The notes: generated by a model not told the origin, from the letters alone. Shown: positions 1 to 7,110, counted from the stretch's first letter. The stretch: 11,719 nt of DNA from an uncultured Succinatimonas sp. (GCA_937880335.1 CALFLJ010000230.1:1-11719); one strand, 5' to 3'. Program-made: numbers and translations.

Positions 1-106
1 CACTTTCAGGTTCAAGGTAGAAATGCATTTCTTTAGCACTAAGCTCTATTTTAAAGAAAAGCTTAGTGAAGGCTTCTTGGAAATCAGGCTCATTATCCAT
101 AGTCAT
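1..106 (-). CDS. Partial gene, N-terminus only; probable transposase of the left IS
   Basis: An open frame runs from ATG at 106 to the window edge: 35 codons starting MTMDNEPDFQEAFTKL and ending near HFYLEPES, with no stop. The frame is closed upstream by TAA, so the start must be at 106 or at the second ATG (100). The ribosome site is poor: a GGGG tract lies about 18 bases before the first ATG. A TTGACA/TAATAT promoter sits about 30 bases upstream. I do not recognise the protein from this fragment. Its place about 115 bases inside a repeated IS-like end suggests a transposase N-terminus, and a short amphipathic start before the zinc-finger region would suit an ISL3 transposase. An ordinary chromosomal gene is not excluded. 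Confidence 0.5.
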   Translation of the reverse strand, partial: MTMDNEPDFQEAFTKLFFKIELSAKEMHFYLEPES

Positions 107-135
107 TTGCCAAGATTGTTATTTCCCCTAATTCA

Positions 136-165
136 ATATTAATTGGGAATGACCTTTTTTGTCAA
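136..165 (-). promoter_or_regulatory. Sigma70 promoter of the left partial gene
   Basis: On the minus strand a perfect -35 box TTGACA (165-160) is followed after 18 bases by TAATAT (141-136, 4 of 6 to consensus). Initiation near 129 would give a leader of about 22 bases before the ATG at 106. Confidence 0.6.
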
Positions 166-170
166 AAACT

Positions 171-224
171 TAGCAATTTTCCCTTATAGAATTTAGTCAA
201 CCACAGATTTTGCGAAGACCTAAA
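171..224 (-). repeat. 54-bp inverted repeat, left copy (partner 11664-11717)
   Basis: Aligned by eye against the complement of 11664-11717, 48 of 54 positions agree, with scattered single substitutions and no gaps. The common core includes TTCGCAAAAT, TGTGGTTGA, TAAATTCTATAAG and GAAAATTG. Confidence 0.9.
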
Positions 225-254
225 AAAAAGGAATGATAAATCTCATTCCCTTTT
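222..254 (-). terminator. Intrinsic terminator of the 265-498 gene
   Basis: The arms 230-236 (GGAATGA) and 243-249 (TCATTCC) form a 7-bp stem with a six-base loop. On the minus strand the stem is followed by eight T (complement of 229-222). It lies 11 bases past the stop of the small membrane-protein gene. The T tract coincides with the proposed IS insertion point. Confidence 0.8.
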
Positions 255-264
255 CTATATGCTT

Positions 265-498
265 TTAAACATTTTTATGCGGAATTTTTCCCATACGTGA
301 ACTTATACAATTTGGAGAGGCGTGATTAACATTGCCACCTGCAAATCCACAAGCACTTTGACACGATGCACAAGGAATATCTTTTAAAATATTTGCAGTA
401 GCCTCATCCTCAGATACTAAGGGGCGCTTACGAATAAGACCAATTGCCATACCACCTACAAATAGGCAAAAAATTATAAAACTTGCAACATAAACCAT
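265..498 (-). CDS. Small Cys-rich single-pass membrane protein, NqrM-like
   Basis: The product has 77 residues with one N-terminal membrane helix (about residues 4-22, ending in MAIGLI) followed by basic RKR, so the tail is probably cytoplasmic. The tail holds four cysteines spaced C43-x2-C46-x3-C50-x13-C64. One helix ending MAIG/MAVG plus a short four-Cys tail is the plan of NqrM, the maturation factor thought to supply iron to the Na+-translocating NADH:quinone reductase. The typical SCGGL motif is missing, however, and the Cys spacing also resembles the iron-sulfur N-terminus of RnfB-type subunits. A very strong ribosome site (GAGGGG, 510-505) stands seven bases before the ATG, and an intrinsic terminator follows the stop, so it is a real single-gene unit divergent from proS. 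No nqr genes are nearby to support the role. Confidence 0.72.
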   Translation of the reverse strand: MVYVASFIIFCLFVGGMAIGLIRKRPLVSEDEATANILKDIPCASCQSACGFAGGNVNHASPNCISSRMGKIPHKNV

Positions 499-524
499 AA
501 TATTCCCCTCTATTATTTTCTTTA

Positions 525-530
525 ATTATA
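525..530 (-). promoter_or_regulatory. Likely -10 box of the small membrane-protein gene
   Basis: The minus strand reads TATAAT at 530-525, about 27 bases before the ATG at 498. No good -35 box stands at 16-18 bases, so this is a -10 match only. Confidence 0.35.
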
Positions 531-567
531 GCTTATTTAGAGCTTTATAACCTGATAATGAGATCTT

Positions 568-597
568 TTAACAGTTATTAAGTGACACTTATATAAT
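568..597 (+). promoter_or_regulatory. Sigma70 promoter upstream of proS
   Basis: TTAACA (568-573, 5 of 6 to TTGACA) and a perfect TATAAT (592-597) are separated by 18 bases. Initiation near 604 would give a proS leader of about 140 bases. A second perfect TATAAT stands at 692-697 with no convincing -35 box and could be a proximal start. Confidence 0.6.
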
Positions 598-744
598 GAT
601 TTTTAGTATTTATTTTGAATAATTAAAGCAAAAATTCGTACTCTTTGTCCTTTAAAGGTGATTTTTACACGCATAGATTTATTCAATGGCTTATAATAAC
701 TGCAAAAATTTTCTTAGACTTTTTAATTTTGCATCGGAATTGAC

Positions 745-2466
745 ATGCGTACTAGTAAATATTTAATTTCTACCCTTAAAGAAAACCCTGTTGAGGCATC
801 TGTAGACAGTCATCGTTTAATGCTACGTGCAGGTATGATCCGTCAGGTAGCATCTGGCGTTTACACCTGGTTGCCAACTGGCATGAGAGTTTTATCTAAA
901 GTTATGAATATTGTCCGTGAGGAAATGGATAGTACAGGAGCTTTAGAAATCGCCATGCCTATGGTACAACCTGCAGATTTGTGGAAGGAATCTGGACGTT
1001 ACGAAAAATACGGTCCTGAATTATGTCGCTTTAAAGATAGAAAACAGAACGAATTTACCTTAGGACCTACCCACGAAGAAGTTGTAACTGATATTGCCCG
1101 TCGTGAGATCAAATCTATACGACAGCTTCCTTTATGCCTCTATCAGATGCAAAACAAATTCCGCGATGAAATTCGTCCCCGTTTTGGTGTAATGCGCGGT
1201 CGTGAATTCCTTATGAAAGACGCTTATTCTTTCCATATAACAAAGGAATCCTTAGATAAGACCTATCAGGATATGTACGATGCATATACACGCATATTTA
1301 CCCGCATGGGACTTGAATTCCGTCCTGTTGAGGCTGATACAGGCTCTATTGGTGGTAACCATTCTCATGAATTCCAAGCCTTAGCCGACGCTGGTGAAGA
1401 TATCATTGCTTGGTCAGACGGATCAAACTATGCTGCTAATATAGAAATGGCCGAGGCTTTAGCGCCTACATTTGATCGTGGAGAGGCAAAAGCACCTTTT
1501 TATGAGGTAGCAACACCTGGTTGCCATACTGTAGATGAGGCTGTAGCTAAAGTTGGTTGTAAGACTGAAGAAATGCTAAAGAGCCTTATAGTTCGCGGTC
1601 CTAAAAAGGAAGATGGAACATATGATCTTGTAATGCTCTGCTTATGTGGTAATCAGGAATTAAATGAAGTCAAAGCAGGGAAGATTCCTGGACTGTTAGA
1701 TCCTATTGAGTTTGCAACTGAAGAGGAAATTGTTAAGTTTGTTGGCGCCTCAACTGGTTCTTTAGGTCCTGTAGGATTTAATGGTCGCATTATTGTAGAT
1801 CGTACCGCAGAAAAAATGAGTAATTTTGCCTGTGGTGCAAATAAAGATGGCTTCCATTTAAATTCTGTAAACTGGGATCGTGATGTTCCTAACTATGAGG
1901 TATTTGATATTAGAAATGTCGAGGAAGGAGATCCAAGTCCTGATGGACATGGTACCTTACACTTGCGTCGTGGTATCGAAGTAGGTCAGGTCTTCATGTT
2001 AGGAACTAAGTATTCTGAGGCTATGGGTGCTACTATTACTGATGAAAATGGTAAAGATGTCCCTATGCTTATGGGCTGCTACGGAATTGGTGTTACACGT
2101 GCTATTGCAGCTGTTATCGAACAGCATCATGACGATCGCGGAATCATTTGGCCTGATAATATTGCTCCATTTAAAGTGGCAATTATTGCAATTCGTCCAA
2201 ATTCATCTGAAAGAGTAAAAAATACTGCAGAAAAACTCTACAAAGAATTACAAGATCTTGGTATTGAAGTTTTATACGATGATCGTGACGAACGTCCTGG
2301 TGTTATGTTTGCTGATATGGAGCTTATGGGTATACCTCATATCATCACCATTGGTGATAAAGGCCTTAATGATGGCAATATAGAGTACAAATTAAGACGT
2401 ACCGGCGAGAAAGAATTCATTAAAGCAGAAAATGCTTTAAATGAGATTCTAAGTAGAATTAAATAA
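745..2466 (+). CDS. proS: Proline--tRNA ligase (ProRS, bacterial type with editing domain)
   Basis: This class II aminoacyl-tRNA synthetase joins proline to tRNA(Pro) in the cytosol. The 573 residues match the E. coli enzyme (572) nearly end to end, starting MRTSKYLISTLKENP. The motif 2 region FRDEIRPRFGVM...MKDAYSFH lies at 139-164 and motif 3 GCYGIGVTRAIAAV at 444-457. The INS editing domain fills about 225-405 and keeps Lys279, which has the same number in E. coli and is tied to editing there, plus GANKDGFH near 364-371. The anticodon-binding domain covers about 474-573 (DDRDERPGVMFADMELMGIP). The start is the family start, with a modest GGA six bases upstream. The gene is monocistronic: promoter at 568-597, terminator at 2482-2512. 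It is a housekeeping gene and unrelated to the flagellar block beside it. Confidence 0.98.
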   Translation: MRTSKYLISTLKENPVEASVDSHRLMLRAGMIRQVASGVYTWLPTGMRVLSKVMNIVREEMDSTGALEIAMPMVQPADLWKESGRYEKYGPELCRFKDRKQNEFTLGPTHEEVVTDIARREIKSIRQLPLCLYQMQNKFRDEIRPRFGVMRGREFLMKDAYSFHITKESLDKTYQDMYDAYTRIFTRMGLEFRPVEADTGSIGGNHSHEFQALADAGEDIIAWSDGSNYAANIEMAEALAPTFDRGEAKAPFYEVATPGCHTVDEAVAKVGCKTEEMLKSLIVRGPKKEDGTYDLVMLCLCGNQELNEVKAGKIPGLLDPIEFATEEEIVKFVGASTGSLGPVGFNGRIIVDRTAEKMSNFACGANKDGFHLNSVNWDRDVPNYEVFDIRNVEEGDPSPDGHGTLHLRRGIEVGQVFMLGTKYSEAMGATITDENGKDVPMLMGCYGIGVTRAIAAVIEQHHDDRGIIWPDNIAPFKVAIIAIRPNSSERVKNTAEKLYKELQDLGIEVLYDDRDERPGVMFADMELMGIPHIITIGDKGLNDGNIEYKLRRTGEKEFIKAENALNEILSRIK

Positions 2467-2481
2467 TTACTTAACAATACT

Positions 2482-2512
2482 AAAAGTGCCAGCTATTGCT
2501 GGCACTTTTTTT
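2482..2512. terminator. Shared bidirectional terminator between proS and flgI
   Basis: A perfect 12-bp stem, AAAAGTGCCAGC (2482-2493) with GCTGGCACTTTT (2498-2509), encloses the loop TATT and runs into T on both strands. It begins 15 bases after the proS stop. The last plus-strand T residues (2511-2512) are also part of the flgI stop codon. It can end transcription from both converging units. Confidence 0.92.
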
Positions 2513-3617
2513 AAATTACCTCAAGCCTACCTTCAATAGCTCCGGCCTGCTCTAAGGCCTCAAGTACAGACATTAAATCCCCTGGAGCAAGTCCTACCTG
2601 ATTTACAGCTCTAACCAAATCATCTAGAGTTGCACCAGTGTCAAACTTAAACATTTTTCCCTTTTTCTCTTGAATATTTATCTGTGAGTTAGGAACAATT
2701 GCTGTCTGACCATTTGAAAAACTATTAGGTTGTGAAACCTGTGGGTTTTCACTTACTGTTACAGTAAGGCCTCCATGAGTTACCGCTACAGGTTTCAGTT
2801 TTACATTACTACCGATAACAATTGTTCCTGTACGAGAGTTAACAACAATCTTAGCCGGACCTTCACCTAAATCTATATCTAAGTTTTCCAAACTAGCTAA
2901 AAATTCTACTCGACGAGACGGATTGCGCGGTGCATTAACTCTAATTGAAGTAGAATCAACTGCAAAAGCTGAGCCTTCTCCATAAAGGTCATTGATGGTA
3001 TCTGAAACGTTTTTAGCAGTAGTAAAATCACTGCGGTTTAAATTAAAGGTTATGACGTCAGAGGACGCAAAATCATCAGGAACCTCTCTTTCAACTATGG
3101 CACCATTAGCAATTCTACCTACTGTCGGAGTATTGACAGTAACACGTGAACCATCAGCTCCCTCAACACCTAATCCGCCTACGACCAACGATCCTTGAGC
3201 TATGGCATATATATTTCCATCAACGCCACGCAACATAGATTGCAGTAAAGTACCTCCACGTAATGAGGTAGCCTCTCCAATTGCAGACACAGTCACATCA
3301 ATAGTTTGTCCACGTTTTGAAAACGGGGGTAAGGTAGCATGAATTGCAACCGGGGCAACATCCTTAATCTTTAAGCTTGTTCCCTCTGAAATTTTTATTC
3401 CAAAATTATTGAGCATGGAGCGAAAACTTTGCTCAGTAAATTTACTATTTTTCTCACCAGTTCCTGCTAAACCTACAACCAGGCCATAACCTATAAGCTG
3501 GTTATCACGTATACCGCTTACAGTTGCAATATCTTTAAGGCGACTTGCTTGTGCAATATTGAAATTTATGGCAAAAAGAAACAAGCTAATAACTACTAAT
3601 AAGTTTTTTTTTATCAT
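2511..3617 (-). CDS. flgI: Flagellar P-ring protein FlgI
   Basis: FlgI is the periplasmic subunit of the P ring, the bushing around the distal rod in the peptidoglycan layer; its assembly is helped by FlgA. The product is 368 residues, the usual length. A Sec signal peptide is clear: MIKKN, a hydrophobic core and AQA before Ser25. The mature start SRLKDIATVSGIRDNQLIGY and the following GLVVGLAGTGE are family hallmarks, and the C-terminus keeps LDDLVRAVNQVGLAPGDLMS. Its ribosome site AAGGTGAG overlaps the flgH stop by one base, so the two genes are probably translationally coupled. It is the last gene of flgF-flgG-flgH-flgI and ends in the terminator shared with proS. flgJ, the usual next gene, is absent. 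Confidence 0.97.
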   Translation of the reverse strand: MIKKNLLVVISLFLFAINFNIAQASRLKDIATVSGIRDNQLIGYGLVVGLAGTGEKNSKFTEQSFRSMLNNFGIKISEGTSLKIKDVAPVAIHATLPPFSKRGQTIDVTVSAIGEATSLRGGTLLQSMLRGVDGNIYAIAQGSLVVGGLGVEGADGSRVTVNTPTVGRIANGAIVEREVPDDFASSDVITFNLNRSDFTTAKNVSDTINDLYGEGSAFAVDSTSIRVNAPRNPSRRVEFLASLENLDIDLGEGPAKIVVNSRTGTIVIGSNVKLKPVAVTHGGLTVTVSENPQVSQPNSFSNGQTAIVPNSQINIQEKKGKMFKFDTGATLDDLVRAVNQVGLAPGDLMSVLEALEQAGAIEGRLEVI

Positions 3618-3627
3618 AATCTCACCT

Positions 3628-4317
3628 TTAGAAGAAGATATTAAACATACTGTTGAAGAATTTACTTAACCAGCCTCGTTCCTGTGTTGACGCAAAATCT
3701 CCTGTGCCACCATATTGAATACGGGCGTTAGCAATACGCTGCGAAGAAACGGTATTATCTGAGGATATATCCTCAGGACGTATAATTCCAGTCACGCGCA
3801 CATACTCATTACCGTTGTTTAACATCAGCCACTTTTCACCTTGAACCTGTAAATTTCCGTTGGCATATACTCTTACAACACTAACTGAAATTTGACCTTG
3901 CAAACTATTACTTTGACTTGCATCAGATGATCCGTCAAAATTGCTTGAATTGTTAAGGGAAACATTTGGTGTGTATTTACCAAGATGGACATCCTGTCCA
4001 AAGATATTAGCTCCACCAATGTTCAGACTATTATTTTTTTCAAGTGTAGTTCCTGCATTTTTGCTGGCACGAGTTGCTTCTTCCAAATTTACCGAGATAA
4101 TATCTCCTACTCTGTGTGCACTTGTATCAGAATACATACCATTACTTGAGGTATAAGGATTGTATATACCTCCTGTTGGGACTACTGCAGCATAATCATC
4201 TTCAGGGAGAGCTGGAGCATACTGAGGATCATCAGGTTTTGGTTCCATTGCATCTAAGGCACATCCTTGTAGCAAAAAGATCTGGCCTATAATAACTGCC
4301 CATAATAAATTTTTCAT
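3628..4317 (-). CDS. flgH: Flagellar L-ring lipoprotein FlgH
   Basis: FlgH forms the L ring in the outer membrane, completing the LP-ring bushing with FlgI. The product is 229 residues (E. coli 232). It has a lipoprotein signal peptide with lipobox LQGC, so Cys19 is the expected lipidated N-terminus. Family features include GGIYN near 49-53, HRVGDIISVNLEEATRASKN and the later motifs LQVQGEKWLMLNNGNEYVRV and GIIRPEDIS. The start is fixed by the signal peptide and by GGGAG about six bases upstream. It lies 30 bases after flgG and 10 before flgI in one transcription unit. A low-complexity Asn/Ser stretch around residues 122-140 is within family variation. Confidence 0.96.
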   Translation of the reverse strand: MKNLLWAVIIGQIFLLQGCALDAMEPKPDDPQYAPALPEDDYAAVVPTGGIYNPYTSSNGMYSDTSAHRVGDIISVNLEEATRASKNAGTTLEKNNSLNIGGANIFGQDVHLGKYTPNVSLNNSSNFDGSSDASQSNSLQGQISVSVVRVYANGNLQVQGEKWLMLNNGNEYVRVTGIIRPEDISSDNTVSSQRIANARIQYGGTGDFASTQERGWLSKFFNSMFNIFF

Positions 4318-4347
4318 TTTTCTCTCCCGGTAAGTTTTAATTATATT

Positions 4348-5136
4348 TTATACCGACTGAATAAGTGAGCCCATCATTGAATCTACTGTAGTTAAAACCT
4401 TAGAATTCATCTCATAAACTCTCTGAGCCTGAATTAAGTTAACTAATTCTTCAGTTACCTTTACATTTGAAGTCTCAAGCATGGACTGACGAATATGCCC
4501 CATACCATCCTCACCACCTATTCCCTGTTGAGGAGCTCCTGAGGCAGATGTTTCTAAAAATAAGTTATCTCCAATAGGTTCAAGACCACTTGGATTGATA
4601 AAGTCTGTTACTGTGATTTGACCTATATCTTGAGATTGATTTTGATTTGCTATTTGTACTGAAACCAAACCATCACGACCCACTGTCATAGAAATAGCAT
4701 TTTCAGGAACCTGAATTTGAGGCAAAAGCGGGAACCCTTCACCAGAGGTCACAATAGTTCCTTCTTCATTTTTGGTAAACTGACCATTGCGAGTATAAGC
4801 AGTAGTTCCATCAGGTAACTCAATTTCAAAAAAACCGCGGCCTTGAATCATTAAATCAAAACTATTATCCGTAGTTTCAACGTCGCCCTGACCAAAATCT
4901 TTTTGTGTAGCTACAACTTTAGATCCTGCTCCAATCATTAAACCCTCAGGCAAATAACTGTCAGCTGCAGATCTGCCTCCTGGCTGATTAACCTTTTGGT
5001 ATAAAAGATCTTCAAAAATAGCCCTACTCTTTTTAAATCCTATAGTAGAGGCGTTAGCTAAGTTGTTTGATGTTACAGAAATATTTGTCTGTTGTGCATC
5101 TAAGCCGGTTTTACTAATCCATAAAGCGGGAATCAT
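4348..5136 (-). CDS. flgG: Distal rod protein FlgG
   Basis: FlgG builds the distal rod of the flagellar basal body, exported through the flagellar type III apparatus. Its 262 residues are close to the usual 260. It has the N-terminal basal-body rod signature NNLANASTIGFKKSRAIFED (24-43), the FlgG-specific YQKVNQPGG just after it, the central FlgE/F/G beta domain (DLMIQGRGFFEIELPDG, AYTRNGQF) and the C-terminal helix SNVKVTEELVNLIQAQRVYE with the ending TTVDSMMGSLIQSV. A strong ribosome site (GGAGGA) precedes the ATG by eight bases. It follows flgF after 23 bases in the same unit. Confidence 0.97.
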   Translation of the reverse strand: MIPALWISKTGLDAQQTNISVTSNNLANASTIGFKKSRAIFEDLLYQKVNQPGGRSAADSYLPEGLMIGAGSKVVATQKDFGQGDVETTDNSFDLMIQGRGFFEIELPDGTTAYTRNGQFTKNEEGTIVTSGEGFPLLPQIQVPENAISMTVGRDGLVSVQIANQNQSQDIGQITVTDFINPSGLEPIGDNLFLETSASGAPQQGIGGEDGMGHIRQSMLETSNVKVTEELVNLIQAQRVYEMNSKVLTTVDSMMGSLIQSV

Positions 5137-5159
5137 GTTCTAATCCTCCATGACTCTTA

Positions 5160-5906
5160 TTAGGTATAACTTAATAAACTATTTTGCTGCTGATCCATTT
5201 GGGACGCAGTTTCCATCATCTTAACTTGAGTATCGTATTGTCTTTGAATACGAATAAGACTTGTTAGTTCTTCAACAGGATTTACATTAGAAGCCTCAAG
5301 CATTCCACTTTCAAGCTCTACAGTGTCGTCAAAGGCTATAGCATTACCATCTCTACCTCTAAAAAGGCCATCATAACCTTTTTCAAGTTGCTTATAGTCA
5401 GGTTTAACGAGCTTTATCTGTTGAAACTCTTCCATAACATTTGCATCAGCACCTTGCGGTCGCCCTGAAATCACACCATCCTTTCCGATAGAAATATCCT
5501 CAAGTAATGGAGGTAAAACAATTTGAGAACCATCAATATCTAAAACATCCAAACCTGAAGTAGTTCTTAAAACACCATCGGAACCTACAGTAAGACTTCC
5601 AAAACGAGTATAAGCCTCCTGTCCATTTTTATCATTTACTGTCAGCATTCCGTCACCTTTTATGGCAACGTCTAAAGCTCTTTGGGTAGTTTGCATGTCA
5701 CCGCCTGCCATGTTGTAGCCAGGGCGTTCTGTCATAGCAAAGGCACGAGTTGGATATGCATCAGCGAATACAGACATGGCTCGAGAGTTCTCATAGTCTG
5801 CTTTAAAGCCTACTGTAGCAGTATTTGCAAGGTTATTACTGCGTACAGCTAAACTGTGAAAATTCTCTTTTGCGCCTGACATTGAGACCCACAGTAAATT
5901 ATCCAT
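5160..5906 (-). CDS. flgF: Proximal rod protein FlgF
   Basis: FlgF is a proximal rod subunit. The 248 residues start MDNLLWVSMSGAKENFHSLA and carry the rod signature NNLANTATVGFKADYENSRA (24-43), the mid-domain MTERPGYNMAGGDMQTTQRALDVAIKGDG, and the C-terminal SNVNPVEELTSLIRIQRQYD helix. The FlgF start and the lack of the FlgG YQKVNQPGG stretch separate it from FlgG. The ribosome site GGAGGA is about six bases before the ATG. It is the first gene of its unit: a terminator (5978-6001) separates it from flgD and a sigma54 promoter lies 42-57 bases upstream. In most relatives flgE stands directly before it; here it does not. Confidence 0.95.
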   Translation of the reverse strand: MDNLLWVSMSGAKENFHSLAVRSNNLANTATVGFKADYENSRAMSVFADAYPTRAFAMTERPGYNMAGGDMQTTQRALDVAIKGDGMLTVNDKNGQEAYTRFGSLTVGSDGVLRTTSGLDVLDIDGSQIVLPPLLEDISIGKDGVISGRPQGADANVMEEFQQIKLVKPDYKQLEKGYDGLFRGRDGNAIAFDDTVELESGMLEASNVNPVEELTSLIRIQRQYDTQVKMMETASQMDQQQNSLLSYT

Positions 5907-5947
5907 AAAATCCTCCGGGAAATTTTTATTCCTCTTACGGTATTTAT

Positions 5948-5963
5948 TGCAATTACTGTGCCA
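5948..5963 (-). promoter_or_regulatory. Sigma54 promoter of flgF-flgG-flgH-flgI
   Basis: The minus strand reads TGGCAC (5963-5958), AGTAA, TTGCA (5952-5948). This matches the -24/-12 consensus TGGCAC-N5-TTGCW at every fixed position. Initiation would fall near 5937, about 30 bases before the flgF ATG. Sigma54 control of rod/hook genes is known in Vibrio and Pseudomonas. Confidence 0.88.
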
Positions 5964-5977
5964 GACTAAAGAATGAC

Positions 5978-6001
5978 AAAACCCCGCAATGCGGGGTTTT
6001 T
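5978..6001. terminator. Terminator between flgD and flgF
   Basis: The stem AAAACCCCGC (5978-5987) with GCGGGGTTTT (5991-6000) has a three-base loop and T runs on both strands. It lies 12 bases past the flgD stop and 15 bases upstream of the flgF sigma54 -24 box, so it insulates the two units. Confidence 0.9.
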
Positions 6002-6012
6002 GATAAAAGAAA

Positions 6013-6702
6013 TTAAATAGAAATTTGAGTTACATCCGAGAGCTTTACCTCACCATAACCTAATAAGTTCAGTTTTGTGTCAGAAGGTGTAGTTCCTAAA
6101 GTTACAGAACCGACTGTGGCATAGGTAGATACGGGTAAAGATACGTTAGATCCCTTTTGCATTCCGGTAGCTTCAATTGTATATTTGCCTGCAGGATATT
6201 TTTCCCCTGTTTCTGAATTCTTGCCATCCCAGGAAAAATCTAAAGCTCCCTGTCCTGAACTTGCAGTAAAACTTTCAACTACAGTACCCTTTTCATCTTT
6301 AATTGTAATAGTTAAGCTATCAGCTCCACTTCCAGCATCAATCTTGGCAACTATAGGATTCTCTCCATCAAAAAAAGCCTTTGAGCTTTTTACTAAAACT
6401 GAACGTCCTACTAAACTTGAGGCTGACAAAGCTGAGCTTGAAGAAATGGCATTAACAACATTATCCATACCTGATGTAATAGTATTTAAATTCTGAACTA
6501 CTGACAACTGGGACATAGTGGTTACCATCTGAGAGTTATCTACAGGTGAGGTTGGATCCTGATTTGAAAGCTGAGTAGTTAAAAGTTCTAAGAAATCCTG
6601 CTGATTTAAGGTATTTCTTTGAGTTGCACTCTCTTTGGCTGAGGCCTGTTCAGAAGTTAAATAGGAGGAGGTTTTGCCAATGCTACTAAAATCAAAACTC
6701 AT
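6013..6702 (-). CDS. flgD: Flagellar hook assembly scaffold (hook cap) FlgD
   Basis: FlgD caps the growing hook and guides polymerisation of FlgE subunits, then is replaced by FlgK. The product has 229 residues. The conserved N-terminal export/cap region is present: LNQQDFLELLTTQLSNQDPT (32-51), then PVDNSQMVTTMSQLSVVQNL (53-72). It is followed by the FlgD fold, including DFSWDGKNSETGEKYPAGKYTI, and a C-terminal segment LLGYGEVKLSDVTQI. The ribosome site is GGGGGA, about seven bases before ATG. The gene stands alone, with its own sigma54-like promoter 67-82 bases upstream and a strong terminator after it. Its substrate partner flgE, normally the next gene, is not there. Confidence 0.96.
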   Translation of the reverse strand: MSFDFSSIGKTSSYLTSEQASAKESATQRNTLNQQDFLELLTTQLSNQDPTSPVDNSQMVTTMSQLSVVQNLNTITSGMDNVVNAISSSSALSASSLVGRSVLVKSSKAFFDGENPIVAKIDAGSGADSLTITIKDEKGTVVESFTASSGQGALDFSWDGKNSETGEKYPAGKYTIEATGMQKGSNVSLPVSTYATVGSVTLGTTPSDTKLNLLGYGEVKLSDVTQISI

Positions 6703-6768
6703 ATTATTTCCCCCAGGAAAATCTTAAAGTGGCAATGTTTACCGTTTTACTTATTCTGTTCAAGAATA

Positions 6769-6784
6769 TTCAAGATATGTGCCA
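6769..6784 (-). promoter_or_regulatory. Sigma54-type promoter of flgD
   Basis: The minus strand reads TGGCAC (6784-6779), ATATC, TTGAA (6773-6769). The -24 half is perfect and the spacing is right; the -12 half has GA where GC is usual, so this is the weakest of the three sigma54 sites. Confidence 0.6.
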
Positions 6785-6871
6785 CATTAATATAATTTAG
6801 TTATCATTTTGAATTGCAAGGATAATTTATTAATTTTTTGTAAGATATATAAAAATTTTACTAAGGAAATT

Positions 6872-6897
6872 ATTGCCGGCAAAAGGAATAAATTGCC
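6872..6897. promoter_or_regulatory. Possible activator (enhancer) site upstream of flgD
   Basis: A perfect 10-bp palindrome TTGCCGGCAA (6873-6882) and a second ATTGCC (6892-6897) lie exactly 20 bases apart, two helix turns, and about 90-115 bases upstream of the flgD -24 box. This is where an NtrC-type flagellar activator (FlrC/FleR class) would be expected to bind. The protein assignment is inference. Confidence 0.35.
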
Positions 6898-7065
6898 ACA
6901 TAAAATTAAAACTAGACTCTTTGCAGGATCCATGACTATTTAAGGTCCAAGGATAGTCTTGTTATTATCAAGGATAAAAAAGGTTATTCCTTCTTTTGAA
7001 TTCCCCTGGTAAAACAATCTACGAGAAAGGTCCTAAATTTTGAAAAAGCTTTTACAAATCTTTTG

Positions 7066-7110
7066 GTTAAAAAATAAAAAGGAATCTCTTCTAAAAGAAA
7101 TTCCTTTATT
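7066..7110 (-). terminator. Terminator of flgB-flgC
   Basis: On the minus strand AAAGGAAT (7107-7100) pairs with ATTCCTTT (7085-7078). An inner pairing (TCTT with AAGA) extends the stem around a small internal mismatch, and a T-rich tail follows (7077-7066 as A on plus). It begins 24 bases after the flgC stop. Confidence 0.78.

Larger units (their letters stand above)
1..221 (-). mobile_element. End of an insertion sequence, probably ISL3 family (continues beyond window start)
   Basis: Read on the minus strand from 221 inwards, the segment opens with AGGTCTTCGCAAAATCTGTG. A near-identical 54-bp stretch (48 of 54 positions match by eye) occurs inverted at 11664-11717. ISL3-family terminal repeats characteristically begin GGCTCTTYG, and the right-hand copy has GGCTCTTCGC exactly; this copy differs in the outer bases. 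The element then has a good sigma70 promoter and a minus-strand gene running out of the window, as expected for an IS with its transposase reading inward from the end. Directly outside the end are eight A residues (222-229), a possible 8-bp target duplication, the length usual for ISL3. The family call rests on the end motif alone, because the transposase core is not in view. Confidence 0.6.

Noticed and set aside
2027..2218. Short plus-strand open frame inside proS
   Set aside because: It lies in another frame of a strongly conserved gene, is Leu-rich with no family resemblance and has no ribosome site.
5907..6012. Decayed flgE remnant between flgD and flgF
   Set aside because: The 106 bases are fully accounted for by terminator, sigma54 promoter, leader and ribosome site; no FlgE-like fragment is visible.
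6185..6496. 103-codon plus-strand frame opposite flgD
   Set aside because: It is antisense to a clear flgD gene, with no ribosome site or recognisable domain; the other plus-strand frames at 2992-3198, 3941-4156, 7185-7421 and 8869-9054 are rejected on the same grounds.
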